64,000 bases of DNA from contig OZ251545.1 in assembly GCA_965243335.1 (NCBI GenBank), positions 5,270,001 through 5,334,000 of the forward strand. Direction: 5' to 3'. The DNA comes from JAJDXW01 sp965243335. Its GTDB lineage: Bacteria > Pseudomonadota > Gammaproteobacteria > HK1. The translations under genes were made by a program, and so were the position numbers. The notes under the pieces were generated by a model, which made no database searches, was not told where the DNA came from, and worked only from the letters and a program-made list of their open reading frames with translations. Positions 43,935-53,110 of the stretch are shown piece by piece (position 1 is the first letter of the stretch; each line of letters opens with the position of its first letter).

Positions 43935-44077
43935 GAGGCATGTCGCGGCACAGGGTCTTCGCCCGGCGGTCGACTATCGCAGGACCGCGCCGAACGACGG
44001 AGGCAGTGCGGCGGGGCGCGATCGACCTCGATAAAGGGCCGGCAGACCCCGCGTGGGGCCTTCGGGCAAGAACCTGC

Positions 44078-44785
44078 TCATCGGCGAAGGTTGGATACGG
44101 GTTGTTCGACCTGCGCCGGAATCGCCACATGGACCATGTTTCGTTCATTCGGAAGTATCGATTCTGCAAATGAATCACCGTGCGGAGGAAGGTCTTCGGC
44201 ATATCTGGTGAATGCGGTATGGTAGAAATTCCTGAGAATGAAATGGAAGAACCAGAAGGGGGTCACCGGAGCCGTGACCGGAATGCGGCAGTTCTTATAC
44301 TGCCCGAGTGTCAGATGAGATTTGGGATGTTCCATACCTTCGTGAACTTCATCCCGGCGATCATAATCGAAACGTATTGGAAACGGAACTATGTTTCTCC
44401 CGAGCACATCGGCATATATTTCATCTTCCAGGTAGACATCCGGATTATTCTGGAATTCCTCGAGATGAGGCGCAGAAAAAAACGCAAGACGGTGACGTTC
44501 AAGCGTCTCCCCGGAGAACGTATACATCATCTGAATCAAGGCGCCATCCAGCATCTTTACGGCGTATGCGCGTTTCTGGACCAGATATCGATAAATTTCT
44601 TCATAAGCACGATCGCGCAACGCGGCCGAAACATGATCCGCATTACCAAAAGTGATTTCTTCGAGCTTGCCTCGTATCGGCCGCCGAAAAGCATAAGAAG
44701 AGGATTGCGAATCCGACAGACCTTTCTCCACAAGATAAGCAATGATGCCATTAATCTGGTCTGCAATCTGACGGGGCATCGGCAT
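44078..44785 (-). CDS. DUF2290 domain-containing protein
   Basis: A 235-residue protein of the DUF2290 family, recognised by the conserved C-terminal block HPKSHLTLGQYKNCRIPVTA then PVTPFWFFHFILRNFYHTAF. N-terminal PMPRQIADQINGIIAYLVEK leads into FVDLG-free basic/aromatic sequence. No catalytic motif is known for the family. It follows the helicase gene by two bases on the same strand, and this DUF2290-helicase pairing recurs in accessory regions, suggesting a two-gene defence or conflict system. The coding region is visibly AT-richer than the flanking metabolic genes, consistent with transfer. Confidence 0.8.
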   Translation of the reverse strand: MPMPRQIADQINGIIAYLVEKGLSDSQSSSYAFRRPIRGKLEEITFGNADHVSAALRDRAYEEIYRYLVQKRAYAVKMLDGALIQMMYTFSGETLERHRLAFFSAPHLEEFQNNPDVYLEDEIYADVLGRNIVPFPIRFDYDRRDEVHEGMEHPKSHLTLGQYKNCRIPVTAPVTPFWFFHFILRNFYHTAFTRYAEDLPPHGDSFAESILPNERNMVHVAIPAQVEQPVSNLRR

Positions 44786-44787
44786 GA

Positions 44788-47007
44788 CTATTTTCTCAGA
44801 AGCTCCCCGAGCTCGGCCAAGTCGTCGCTCAAGTCCTCCGGGCGAATCGCTCCGCTCTTCAGATCTTCAATCAGTTCGCTCAAACTTTGCCGACGACTCT
44901 TCAGTCGTTGCCGTTCTGTCGAGGTCATATCTCGATGAACGATCTTCATTCGTTCACGCTGTACACTGGTTGGATAAATGAAACGCAGCTCGAAATCGTT
45001 CCTTTTAAGTTGATCGTATTCATACATGAGGTCCTTCATGCCTCGGCCAACACCAAGCACTCGAACCCATGCCTTGCTCCTCGTGATGGCGGTGAAGAGG
45101 CGATTGCGTATGGACGCCAGGTTCAGCGATGCTGAATTGCAATCCTGGGCATTGATGATATAGACCATTCCTGCTTCGTTGCCCTTGGCGCGATAAACGC
45201 CGGTAAAGGTCACGGAAGCGTTATCCGACTGAAAAAAGACGTCCGGGTTGGTATCGACCCCTGCGAGATGCGAATTGATCCCCTTTTGCCACAGGCGGCC
45301 GCGAACCGGGCCGACTTTCTTGCGGGTGGTGCGAGAATCAGGGTTGATGACCACGATATCGTCATGCCGCAGCTCATCCTCCTCCAGGTTCTTGCCGATT
45401 TCCTCGATCAGCCAGTCAGCCTGCTCCTCCTCGGTATCGAAGCATACGAATTTCACCAGGTCGTCGATATCCGAGTGAGCTTCGAGGAATTTCGGGCTGG
45501 TATCCTCCGTCCTGAAGATGGTTGCGTGCGCGCCCTCTCTCAACCCTGCGTCCTTCGAACGATAACCGATCTCTTCCCATAGCTGGGAATGTTCGAACAT
45601 CTGTACGAGACCCGTCTCGCTTCCTGGTTCCGATATCTCTCGGATACCCGGGATTTTGAAGCCTTGCCCACGAGAAGACGGGCTTGGGGGATGACGGAGA
45701 TTTCTGTATATTCCGAACCCCAGTGCATGTGCCGTCACCAATACCGGACGGGAGTTGCGATAGCATTTCTCCAGAATAACGTCATTTCGCGATCCGGTAT
45801 CGCCGGCGCTGTCGAACTGCACTTTGCTGTTTCCATCTTCATCTCTTCCGAATATCTCCTCCGGCGGCGGCAAGGATCCGCCGGAGAGATTCTGCAATTC
45901 GTCATAGGCATAAACCAGTCTTCCAGGTTTGTCCAGCAATTCATGGCAAAGCCGCAGGAATGCCGGAGAAAAATCCTGTGCTTCGTCCACCAGAATCGCA
46001 TCGTAAACATGCCTGCCCTCACCAACGCTGGCAACCGCCTGCTCGCATACGCTGGCGAATTCCTTTCCTTTCGGAAATCGCATTCTCGCCGCCCGAAAAT
46101 CTAAATACTCGACACCGTGCACGCGGCAAAATTCATGATAGATGCCGTCCCGATCATCGCCACCCGGAGCGCCCCAAGCGTTGAGTATCCGCAAATTTTC
46201 CTGATCAACTTCCATGCCTGTTTGACTGAGGTAAAAATTGTCAATCAACCGTCTGAACTGTCCTTTCAGTGAACGCGTATTGAAGGTAACGGCAATGCGC
46301 CACTCGGGATGCTGGGCATGAAGGTACGCAGCCTTCAATGCCAGAACAATCGTCTTGCCCGAGCCCGCCAGACCTCGGATACGCTGCACACCTTCGACGG
46401 TCTCAATGACGGCCTTGCTTTGTCTGGGATCCAGGGTCGCTATGGATTTTTCCAGATCCCTCAGCTTCGCGCCCCTCGAATCATCCCTGGTGACCGTACG
46501 TGCGGTTCTGTTCCGGCGAATCGTGGAAATCCCTTCGATCGCGGAGAGGGCGGATTCGTATACCGCTCTTCCTGGAGATTTCCACTTGAAGCCCGAAAGC
46601 GTATTGATTATGTTTTCCCCATTCGCAATCGGACAGTAATCTTCGGATACGACGTCCGACGAATTGACGCCCGGGGCGAACGAAATCGTGTGAATTGGAA
46701 TCAGAACCTCTCTGCCTCGCATCAGCTCATGATGCAGCCTGAGTTTTGCTTCGAGCTTGTTTGCCGAATCGTTCTGCCGATCCTGGTAGCCGCCTGCGTC
46801 CGATCCCTCGATGAGGTCGAATATGATGATTCCTTTTTCTTCCGACACGAGGAGCGCGTCGATAGGGTGCGGCCCTTCGGGAGTTGCAATCGTCGGGTAA
46901 CCAATGAATAGCTGGCCGGATACAACGCCCTGACGGGCAACAGCCTCCTCCAGCATCTTGCTTGCTGCGGGCTTTCGGGTCGCGCCTCTCACGATGTCAA
47001 CGTTCAT
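44788..47007 (-). CDS. UvrD-like SF1 helicase with N-terminal nuclease-related domain
   Basis: A 739-residue protein. The first 120 residues resemble a degenerate NERD/restriction-endonuclease fold: HPIDALLVSEEKGIIIFDLI keeps the Asp but not a clear E-x-K. The helicase core has Walker A RIRGLAGSGKTIVLALKAAY (about 206-225), Walker B YDAILVDEAQDFSPAFLRLC (about 336), and the C-terminal VYRAKGNEAGMVYIINAQDC and RNRLFTAITRSKAWVRVLGV motifs V-VI. The start at 47007 has AAGGAG upstream; longer starts run into mccB flank. It is the first gene of the pair with DUF2290, and base composition is low in GC compared with its neighbours. Confidence 0.87.
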   Translation of the reverse strand: MNVDIVRGATRKPAASKMLEEAVARQGVVSGQLFIGYPTIATPEGPHPIDALLVSEEKGIIIFDLIEGSDAGGYQDRQNDSANKLEAKLRLHHELMRGREVLIPIHTISFAPGVNSSDVVSEDYCPIANGENIINTLSGFKWKSPGRAVYESALSAIEGISTIRRNRTARTVTRDDSRGAKLRDLEKSIATLDPRQSKAVIETVEGVQRIRGLAGSGKTIVLALKAAYLHAQHPEWRIAVTFNTRSLKGQFRRLIDNFYLSQTGMEVDQENLRILNAWGAPGGDDRDGIYHEFCRVHGVEYLDFRAARMRFPKGKEFASVCEQAVASVGEGRHVYDAILVDEAQDFSPAFLRLCHELLDKPGRLVYAYDELQNLSGGSLPPPEEIFGRDEDGNSKVQFDSAGDTGSRNDVILEKCYRNSRPVLVTAHALGFGIYRNLRHPPSPSSRGQGFKIPGIREISEPGSETGLVQMFEHSQLWEEIGYRSKDAGLREGAHATIFRTEDTSPKFLEAHSDIDDLVKFVCFDTEEEQADWLIEEIGKNLEEDELRHDDIVVINPDSRTTRKKVGPVRGRLWQKGINSHLAGVDTNPDVFFQSDNASVTFTGVYRAKGNEAGMVYIINAQDCNSASLNLASIRNRLFTAITRSKAWVRVLGVGRGMKDLMYEYDQLKRNDFELRFIYPTSVQRERMKIVHRDMTSTERQRLKSRRQSLSELIEDLKSGAIRPEDLSDDLAELGELLRK

Positions 47008-47142
47008 GTCCACTCCTTCCGGCCAGTGCCCGGCATGTAGCCGCCATTCTTTCCGTTTCGGGTTCCAGTCAGGCCTACGGCTCCCCGACGGCGACATCAT
47101 ACACCACGAGGCGACGGCGAGGGGGCGGCTTCGGAGCGGGTT

Positions 47143-47178
47143 GAGGCATGTGCGTTGCGGGGGTCTTCGCGCTGGCGG
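47143..47178. repeat. Dispersed hairpin repeat, copy 6 (inverted, diverged)
   Basis: Read on the minus strand, the end GCACATGCCTC and the GCGAAGACCCCC core match the family. It lies between the helicase gene and the intact mccB. Confidence 0.5.
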
Positions 47179-47385
47179 GCGGGCGCCGGGCGGCGGTTTG
47201 GAATCCGGCGCCAAGAGAGGCGAAGGGCCGCGGGTACTCCCAGCAGTGCACCGCGACGGTGAAAGCGCGCGCCCGTTCCGCGAGCCGCTTCGGAGCGAGC
47301 TTCGCATACGACGCACGCCGGACATGGGCGACGCCGTGGATGTCGAGGCCTGCCCTCGTGGAAGCGAGGGAAGCCCCCAGTGCGG

Positions 47386-48993
47386 CTACATGCGGAAGAC
47401 GCCGAAGCGGGTCTCGCGGGGCGGGGCGTTGAGGGCGGCGGAGAGCCCGAGGGCGAGCACGGTGCGGGTCTCCGCCGGGTCGATGATCCCGTCGTCCCAG
47501 AGGCGGGCGCTCGCGTAGTAGGGGTGGCCCTCGCGTTCGTACTGCTCGCGGATCGGGGCCTTGAACGCCTCCTCCTCCTCCGCGCTCCACGCCTCGCCCC
47601 GCGCCTCCAGGTTGTCGCGCCGCACGGTGGCGAGCACCGACGCGGCCTGCTCGCCGCCCATCACCGAGATCCGCGCGTTCGGCCACATCCACAGGAAGCG
47701 CGGGCCGTAGGCGCGCCCGCACATGCCGTAGTTCCCGGCCCCGAAGCTCCCCCCGATGATGACGGTGAGCTTCGGCGTCTGCACCGTCGAGACCGCGGTC
47801 ACCATCTTCGCCCCGTCCTTCGCGATCCCGCCCGCCTCGTACTTGCGCCCCACCATGTAGCCGGTGATGTTCTGGAGGAACACGAGGGGGATGCCGCGCT
47901 GCCCGCAGAGCTCGATGAAGTGGGCCGCCTTGAGGGAGGACTCGGAGAAGAGGATCCCCTGGTTCGCGAGGATGCCGACCGGGTAGCCGTGGAGGTGCGC
48001 GAACCCGCAGACGAGGGTGGCTCCGTAGAGCTGCTTGAACTCGTGGAAGCGGCTCTCGTCCACGATCCGGGCGATGACCTCGCGGACCTCGTAGGGCCGG
48101 CGCGGGTCGTTCGGGATGACGCCCCCGATCTCGGCCGGGTCGTAGCGGGGCGGGGCGGGCGCGCGCACGTCGAGCGGCACGCTCTTCCGCCGGTTGAGGT
48201 GGGCGATGCAGCGCCTCGCGATGGCGAGCGCGTGGTGGTCGTCGAGGGCGTAGTGGTCGGTGACCCCGGACTGCCGGGAATGGACGTCCGCGCCGCCCAG
48301 CTCCTCCGCGGTCACCACCTCGCCGATCGCCGCCTTCACGAGCGGCGGCCCCCCGAGGAAGATGGTCCCCTGCCGCCGGACGATGATGCTCTCGTCGCAC
48401 ATCGCGGGCACGTAGGCGCCGCCCGCGGTGCACGACCCCATCACGACCGCGATCTGGGGGATCCCCCGCGCCGACATGTTCGCCTGGTTGTAGAAGGCCC
48501 GCCCGAAGTGCTCCCGGTCCGGGAACACCTGGTCCTGGAGGGGGAGGAACGCGCCCCCCGAGTCCACCAGGTAGATGCACGGCAGGTGGTTCTCGAGCGC
48601 GACCTCCTGCGCCCGGAGGTGCTTCTTGACCCCCATCGGGTAGTAGGTCCCGCCCTTCACCGTGGCGTCGTTCGCGATGACCACGCACTCGACCCCGCTC
48701 ACCCGGCCGACCCCGGTGATGAGGCTCGCGGACGGGACGTCGCCGCCGTACATGCCCCACGCCGCGAGCTGGGAGAGCTCGAGGAAGGGGGCGCCGGGGT
48801 CGAGCAGCTCGCGCACCCGGTCGCGGGGGAGGAGCTTGCCGCGCGCGAGGTGGCGTTCGCGCGCGCGCTCGCCGCCGCCCCGCTCGACCTCCGCCGACTT
48901 GGCGCGGAGGTCCCCGACGAGCGCGTCCATCGCCGCCGCGTTCGCGCGGAACTCGGCGGACCGCGGGTTGACCCGGCTCTCGATCACCGACAT
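47386..48993 (-). CDS. mccB: Methylcrotonoyl-CoA carboxylase beta (carboxyltransferase) subunit
   Basis: A 535-residue crotonase-fold carboxyltransferase. GARERHLARGKLLPRDRVRE-type N-terminal residues precede YLVDSGGAFLPLQDQVFPDR, MGSCTAGGAYVPAMCDESII (oxyanion 1) and IIGGSFGAGNYGMCGRAYGP (oxyanion 2), the last being typical of MCC beta. It transfers the carboxyl group to 3-methylcrotonyl-CoA together with MccA. It is transcribed with ivd upstream (163-bp gap). Downstream, the liuC-like and mccA genes are displaced by the Rpn, DUF2290 and helicase genes, and a partial duplicate of its own 3' end lies at 43676-43887. Confidence 0.93.
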   Translation of the reverse strand: MSVIESRVNPRSAEFRANAAAMDALVGDLRAKSAEVERGGGERARERHLARGKLLPRDRVRELLDPGAPFLELSQLAAWGMYGGDVPSASLITGVGRVSGVECVVIANDATVKGGTYYPMGVKKHLRAQEVALENHLPCIYLVDSGGAFLPLQDQVFPDREHFGRAFYNQANMSARGIPQIAVVMGSCTAGGAYVPAMCDESIIVRRQGTIFLGGPPLVKAAIGEVVTAEELGGADVHSRQSGVTDHYALDDHHALAIARRCIAHLNRRKSVPLDVRAPAPPRYDPAEIGGVIPNDPRRPYEVREVIARIVDESRFHEFKQLYGATLVCGFAHLHGYPVGILANQGILFSESSLKAAHFIELCGQRGIPLVFLQNITGYMVGRKYEAGGIAKDGAKMVTAVSTVQTPKLTVIIGGSFGAGNYGMCGRAYGPRFLWMWPNARISVMGGEQAASVLATVRRDNLEARGEAWSAEEEEAFKAPIREQYEREGHPYYASARLWDDGIIDPAETRTVLALGLSAALNAPPRETRFGVFRM

Positions 48994-49155
48994 CGCGTCC
49001 GGCCCATTCGGCCCATTCGGCCCCTCCGGCTCCTCCGATTCTCCCTCTCGTTCACGCCCCCGATCCCGGTCTCTGTCCCGATCTCCTCCCTCGCGCGCGG
49101 CCGGCGCTCCCGATCCGCCCGCGCCCCGGCCGCTCCGCCCGCCGTCTTCCGCCCG

Positions 49156-50340
49156 TCAGGCGGTCTCGCGAAAGAGCTCGCGCCCGATGAGCATCCGCCG
49201 GATCTCGGACGTGCCGGCCCCGATCTCGTAGAGCTTCGCGTCGCGGAGGAGGCGCCCGGTCGGGAACTCGTTGACGTATCCGTTCCCGCCGAGGCACTGG
49301 ATCGCTTCGAGCGCCATCCAGGTCGACTTCTCCGCCGCGTAGAGGATCACGCCGGCCGCGTCCTTGCGGGTCACGTCGCCCCGGTCGCACGCCTGCGCGA
49401 CCGCGTACACGTAGGCCCGGCAGGCGTTCAAGGTGGTGTACATGTCGGCGAGCTTGCCCTGGATGAGCTGGAACTCGCCGATGGGGCGGTCGAACTGCCG
49501 GCGCTCGTGCACGTAGGGGACCACCACGTCGAGGCAGGACTGCATGAGGCCGATCGGCCCCGCCGCGAGCACCAGGCGCTCGTAGTCGAGGCCGCTCATG
49601 AGGACCCGCGCGCCTTCGCCGACCCCGCCGAGCACGTTCTCGGCGGGAACCTCGCAGTCGTCGAAGAGGAGCTCGCAGGTGTTCGAGCCCCGCATCCCGA
49701 GCTTGTCGAGCTTCTGCGCGGTCGAGAAGCCGGGGAGCCCCTTCTCGACGAGGAACGCGGTGAGCCCGCGGGTCCCCGCGTCCGGGTCGGTGCGGGCGTA
49801 GACCACGAGGGTGTCGGCGTCCGGCCCGTTCGTGATCCACATCTTGCGGCCGTTCAGGAGGAAGCGGTCGCCCTTGCGTTCGGCCCGCGTCTTCATGCCC
49901 ATCACGTCCGACCCCGCCCCCGTCTCGCTCATCGCGAGCGCGCCGACGTGCTCGCCCCGGATGAGGGGCGGGAGGTAGCGATGCTTCTGCTCCTCGCTCC
50001 CGTTCCGGCGGATCTGGTTGACGCACAGGTTCGAGTGCGCGCCGTAGCTCAGGCCCACCGAGGCCGACGCGCGGCTCACCTCCTCCATCGCGACGCAGTG
50101 CTCGGCGTAGCCGAGCCCGACCCCGCCGTACTCCTCCTCGACGGTGACCCCGAGGATGCCGAGGTCCCCCATCTTGGGCCAGAGGTCGGCCGGGAACTCG
50201 TTCGTCTCGTCGATCGCCGCCGCGCGCGGGGCGATCTCGTCCGAGGCGAAGCGCATCACGCTGTCCCGGATGAGGTCGGCCTCGTCGCCGAGGCCGAAGT
50301 CGAGGCCGGGAAGCTGGTTCGGGCGGGGTACGGAGCTCAT
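49156..50340 (-). CDS. ivd: Isovaleryl-CoA dehydrogenase
   Basis: A 394-residue acyl-CoA dehydrogenase. ALAMSETGAGSDVMGMKTRA and RKMWITNGPDADTLVVYART are the FAD-binding signatures, the catalytic Glu lies in LDYERLVLAAGPIGLMQSC, which is the position used by isovaleryl-CoA dehydrogenases, and QCLGGNGYVNEFPTGRLLRD ends the fold. It oxidises isovaleryl-CoA to 3-methylcrotonyl-CoA and passes electrons to ETF. The start is ATG 50340. It heads the liu-type cluster ivd-mccB-(insert)-liuC-mccA. Confidence 0.93.
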   Translation of the reverse strand: MSSVPRPNQLPGLDFGLGDEADLIRDSVMRFASDEIAPRAAAIDETNEFPADLWPKMGDLGILGVTVEEEYGGVGLGYAEHCVAMEEVSRASASVGLSYGAHSNLCVNQIRRNGSEEQKHRYLPPLIRGEHVGALAMSETGAGSDVMGMKTRAERKGDRFLLNGRKMWITNGPDADTLVVYARTDPDAGTRGLTAFLVEKGLPGFSTAQKLDKLGMRGSNTCELLFDDCEVPAENVLGGVGEGARVLMSGLDYERLVLAAGPIGLMQSCLDVVVPYVHERRQFDRPIGEFQLIQGKLADMYTTLNACRAYVYAVAQACDRGDVTRKDAAGVILYAAEKSTWMALEAIQCLGGNGYVNEFPTGRLLRDAKLYEIGAGTSEIRRMLIGRELFRETA

Positions 50341-50573
50341 CGTTCGTCGTGCGCCTCGGCGGCGGAGGGGACCGCCCGAAGTATGCCCCAACCCGCGTCA
50401 GTCCGTCCCGTCTCGCGCGCGCCCTCCGTGCAGCCGCGCGCCGCGGCCCCTCCCGCGCCTGCCGGCCTCGCCGCGCCGGGAGAACATCGGCCCAGCCTGG
50501 CCCCCTCTCCGATGTCCGGACCTCCGGCGTTCGAAGATTGCTACCGGCGCATTCGACCGCCTATATTCGACGC

Positions 50574-50795
50574 ATGGCGCAAGTCACCGTCCAGCTCCCC
50601 GACCATGTCCTCGCGGCCGCCCGCAGGCGCGCGGACGAAGAGCGCAGAAGCCTTTCCGCGTGGGTAAGCGCCCTCATCCAGGAGGCGACGGCGACCGGGT
50701 GGCCGGAAAGCCTGGTCGCCCTGCTGTCCCACGGGAACGGGGACATCGTCGAACCCGACGACCCTCCGCCGGAAGACCCCGACCTCTTCCGGTAA
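50574..50795 (+). CDS. VapB-like RHH antitoxin
   Basis: A 73-residue protein, MAQVTVQLPDHVLAAARRRA then DEERRSLSAWVSALIQEA, the ribbon-helix-helix DNA-binding start followed by an acidic Pro-rich tail (EPDDPPPEDPDLF). Its stop overlaps the ATG of a PIN-domain gene (TAATG), the normal coupling, but that toxin is cut off after about 18 codons. ATG 50574 is the only start that gives the RHH fold. The gene is probably an orphan left after loss of vapC. Confidence 0.75.
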   Translation: MAQVTVQLPDHVLAAARRRADEERRSLSAWVSALIQEATATGWPESLVALLSHGNGDIVEPDDPPPEDPDLFR

Positions 50796-50850
50796 TGTGG
50801 CTGCTCGATACCAGCGTCTGCGTGCCGCTGATCAACCGGATCGGGCTCAG
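50795..50850 (+). pseudogene. VapC PIN-domain toxin remnant (N-terminal end only)
   Basis: ATG 50795 starts MWLLDTSVCVPLINRIGLS, the beta-strand and first catalytic Asp of a VapC toxin. After about 18 codons the sequence switches to the 3' end of hyuB (stop at 50847), giving an unrelated Arg-rich read-on to 50893. The rest of the toxin is missing, so it cannot be active. The junction shows a deletion that joined a vapBC locus to hyuB. Confidence 0.75.
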
Positions 50851-52682
50851 TCGGCGGCCGGGGCGGTCTCCGCGGCGGCAGGGGCAGCGGTAGCGGCTGT
50901 GGACGCCGCCACCCGCATCCGCTCGCGGAGCCGCCGGGTGGCGGAGAGGTCGAGGGTCCACGCGCCCGGCGCCTCGCCTTCCGCGAGCACGACCCCGTAC
51001 TCGCGCTCCGCGTGGCCGGGGGTGACCTTCTCCTCGACGACGTCGCGCAGCACCGCCCCGGGGTCGCGTTCGAGCGGGTCGCCGTAGCCGCCCCCGCCCG
51101 ACATCTCGTGGCGGAACACGTCGCCCCGCTTCAGCTTCTCGACCTCGGTCATCAGCACCGGGAGGACCCGGTCCGACCGGCCCGGATTGACGTAGTTCCA
51201 GGAGGGTGAGCCCGGGCGGCCCCCGAACAGGCCGTGCGGCGGGAAGCGGCGCTTGTCGGAGCGGACGTTCAGGACCGCCTCCCCGGACAGGATCTCGTAC
51301 TCCCGGACGAGGGCGAGGCCGCCGCGATGGCGCCCCGCGCCCCCCGTGTCCGCGAGCATCCCGTACTCGTTGATCCGGATCGGGTACTCGGACTCGATCA
51401 TCTCGACCGAGACGTTCGACTGGTTCGCCCCCATGTGGGGCACCCCCTGCTGGCCGTCGTGCGCGCTCGTCGCCCCCCACGTCCCCATGAACGTCTCGCA
51501 GAAGACGAACGCCTTGCCGTCCTCGTAGCCGGCGATGGTGGGGAGGGTGGAGCCGCCCGCGGTGTCCGCCGTCACCCGGTCGGGGAGGGCTTGGGCGAGC
51601 GCGCCGAACAGGCAGTCGATGATCCGGTAGCCGGTGATGCCGCGCGCCCCGCAGGGGGCGGGGAAGACCGGGCGGACGAGCGAGCCGCGCGGCGCGGTCA
51701 CCGTGATCGGGACCGTGAACCCGTGGCAGTTCGGGATGTCCGACGCCATCACCGAGCGGAGCGCCGCGTAGCACGACGCCTTCGTGAACGGGAAGGTCGG
51801 GTTGATGCCCCCCCTGATCTGGTCCGACGTCCCGGTCCAGTCGATGGCGACCTCCTCGCCCGCCACCGTCACCTTCGCCCGGAGCGTCACGAGCTCCGGC
51901 TCCTCGCCGAGCCCCTCGATGTGGTCGGTGAACTCGTAGACCCCGTCCGGGAACCCGGCGATCTCGGCCCGGGTGAGCCGTTCCGCGTAGTCCTGGAGGC
52001 AGGCGCCGTAGTCGAGCACCGTGTCGACCCCGTAGCGCGCGAAGAGGTCGAGCAGCTCGCGCTCGCCGCTCCGGCACGCCGCGAGCTGGGCCTCGAGGTC
52101 CCCCATCACCTTGTCGGGGGTGCGGACGTTGAGGGCGATCACGTCCCGGAGCGCCCGGTTCGGCTCGCCCGCGGCGATGAGCTTGACGATGGGGAGACGA
52201 AGCCCCTCCTGGAAGATCTCCTCCGCCCCGAGCGCGTTGCTGCCGGCGACGATCCCGCCGACGTCGGAGTGGTGCGCCACGGTGGTCGCCCAGGCGGCGA
52301 GCCGCCGCTTCGCGCCGCTGCGGCGCTCCCCGGTGAAGATGGGGGTGGTGACGTAGACGTCGGGGAGGTGCTGCCCGTCGGCGGCGTAGGGGTCGTTGAA
52401 GATGAACACGTCGCCCGGGTCGATCCGCCCCGCGTACTGCGCGATCAGCTTCCGCATCGCGTCGTGGAAGCTCCCCATGTGCATGGGGGTGCAGATCCCC
52501 TGCGCGAGGGTGAGCCCGTCCGCGTCGAGGAGGGCGGTCGAGAAGTCGAGCGAGTCGCGCACGATCCCCGAATGCGCGGTCCGCATCAGGGTGAGGGCCA
52601 TGTCGTCGGCGATCGTGTCGAAGCAGCTCTTGAAAAGCTCGAGCTGGAAGGGGTCGACGTCGGGGCGAGGCGCGGGCTTCAT
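50847..52682 (-). CDS. hyuB: Hydantoinase B/oxoprolinase family protein
   Basis: A 611-residue HyuB/HydB-type subunit. DPFQLELFKSCFDTIADDMA, HSGIVRDSLDFSTALLDADG, FNDPYAADGQHLPDVYVTTP, GWATTVAHHSDVGGIVAGS-like AHHSDVGG, and ADTGGAGRHRGGLALVREYE are family signatures. With HyuA it forms an ATP-dependent N-methylhydantoinase, 5-oxoprolinase or acetone-carboxylase-like enzyme; the substrate is not identifiable. ATG 52682 follows CAAGGAGC. A fragment of its first 60 codons is duplicated at 58541-58789 beside hyuA, so the original hyuA-hyuB operon has been split by a 6-kb insert. Confidence 0.9.
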   Translation of the reverse strand: MKPAPRPDVDPFQLELFKSCFDTIADDMALTLMRTAHSGIVRDSLDFSTALLDADGLTLAQGICTPMHMGSFHDAMRKLIAQYAGRIDPGDVFIFNDPYAADGQHLPDVYVTTPIFTGERRSGAKRRLAAWATTVAHHSDVGGIVAGSNALGAEEIFQEGLRLPIVKLIAAGEPNRALRDVIALNVRTPDKVMGDLEAQLAACRSGERELLDLFARYGVDTVLDYGACLQDYAERLTRAEIAGFPDGVYEFTDHIEGLGEEPELVTLRAKVTVAGEEVAIDWTGTSDQIRGGINPTFPFTKASCYAALRSVMASDIPNCHGFTVPITVTAPRGSLVRPVFPAPCGARGITGYRIIDCLFGALAQALPDRVTADTAGGSTLPTIAGYEDGKAFVFCETFMGTWGATSAHDGQQGVPHMGANQSNVSVEMIESEYPIRINEYGMLADTGGAGRHRGGLALVREYEILSGEAVLNVRSDKRRFPPHGLFGGRPGSPSWNYVNPGRSDRVLPVLMTEVEKLKRGDVFRHEMSGGGGYGDPLERDPGAVLRDVVEEKVTPGHAEREYGVVLAEGEAPGAWTLDLSATRRLRERMRVAASTAATAAPAAAETAPAAD

Positions 52683-52886
52683 GCGGGTGCGGGCTCCTTG
52701 TGGCGGCCGGTTGGGGCGGCGTGCGGGGGACGCTCGACGGGTCGGTGGAAGGGTGAGGACGTCGCCGGGCCGGGACGCCACCCCCGGGCAGTTTATCGCC
52801 GGCCTCGGGGTGGAGCCCCGGGGCCGGGAACCATCTACTGGCACTGCCACCCAGCATCCCCGGCGAGCGGGGCATGATACCCCACC

Positions 52887-52975
52887 GGCTTCTCCCGGTG
52901 CGCGCGGAGGCGCGGTGATCCGGGACAGGATGCCCGAGCGCCCGGCGGGCTTCTCCCGGTGCGCGCGGAGGCGCG
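52887..52975. repeat. Two direct 28-bp repeats, 33 bp apart
   Basis: GGCTTCTCCCGGTGCGCGCG then GAGGCGCG occurs at 52887-52914 and again exactly at 52948-52975. The pair is too few and too GC-biased for a CRISPR array. Confidence 0.8.
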
Positions 52976-53110
52976 TCCGAAGGCGCGGAGCTGGCGCGAA
53001 CGCGGCTCGGGGCCGCCAGCTCCGCCGCTCCCGGCTCCACAACCGGCCCCGGCGCCTCCCGAGCTGGCGGGCAGACCGGGTGCGCTGCTCCGCCGACCGC
53101 ACCCGTGGAT

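Noticed and set aside
44180..44938. Plus-strand frame of 252 codons over the DUF2290 gene
   Set aside because: It is antisense to a recognised DUF2290 protein and has no independent support.
47380..50667. Plus-strand open frame of about 1100 codons over mccB and ivd
   Set aside because: It is an antisense shadow for the same reasons; both underlying genes are unmistakable.
52887..52975. Possible CRISPR array
   Set aside because: There are only two repeats, no third unit, and no cas genes in the window.
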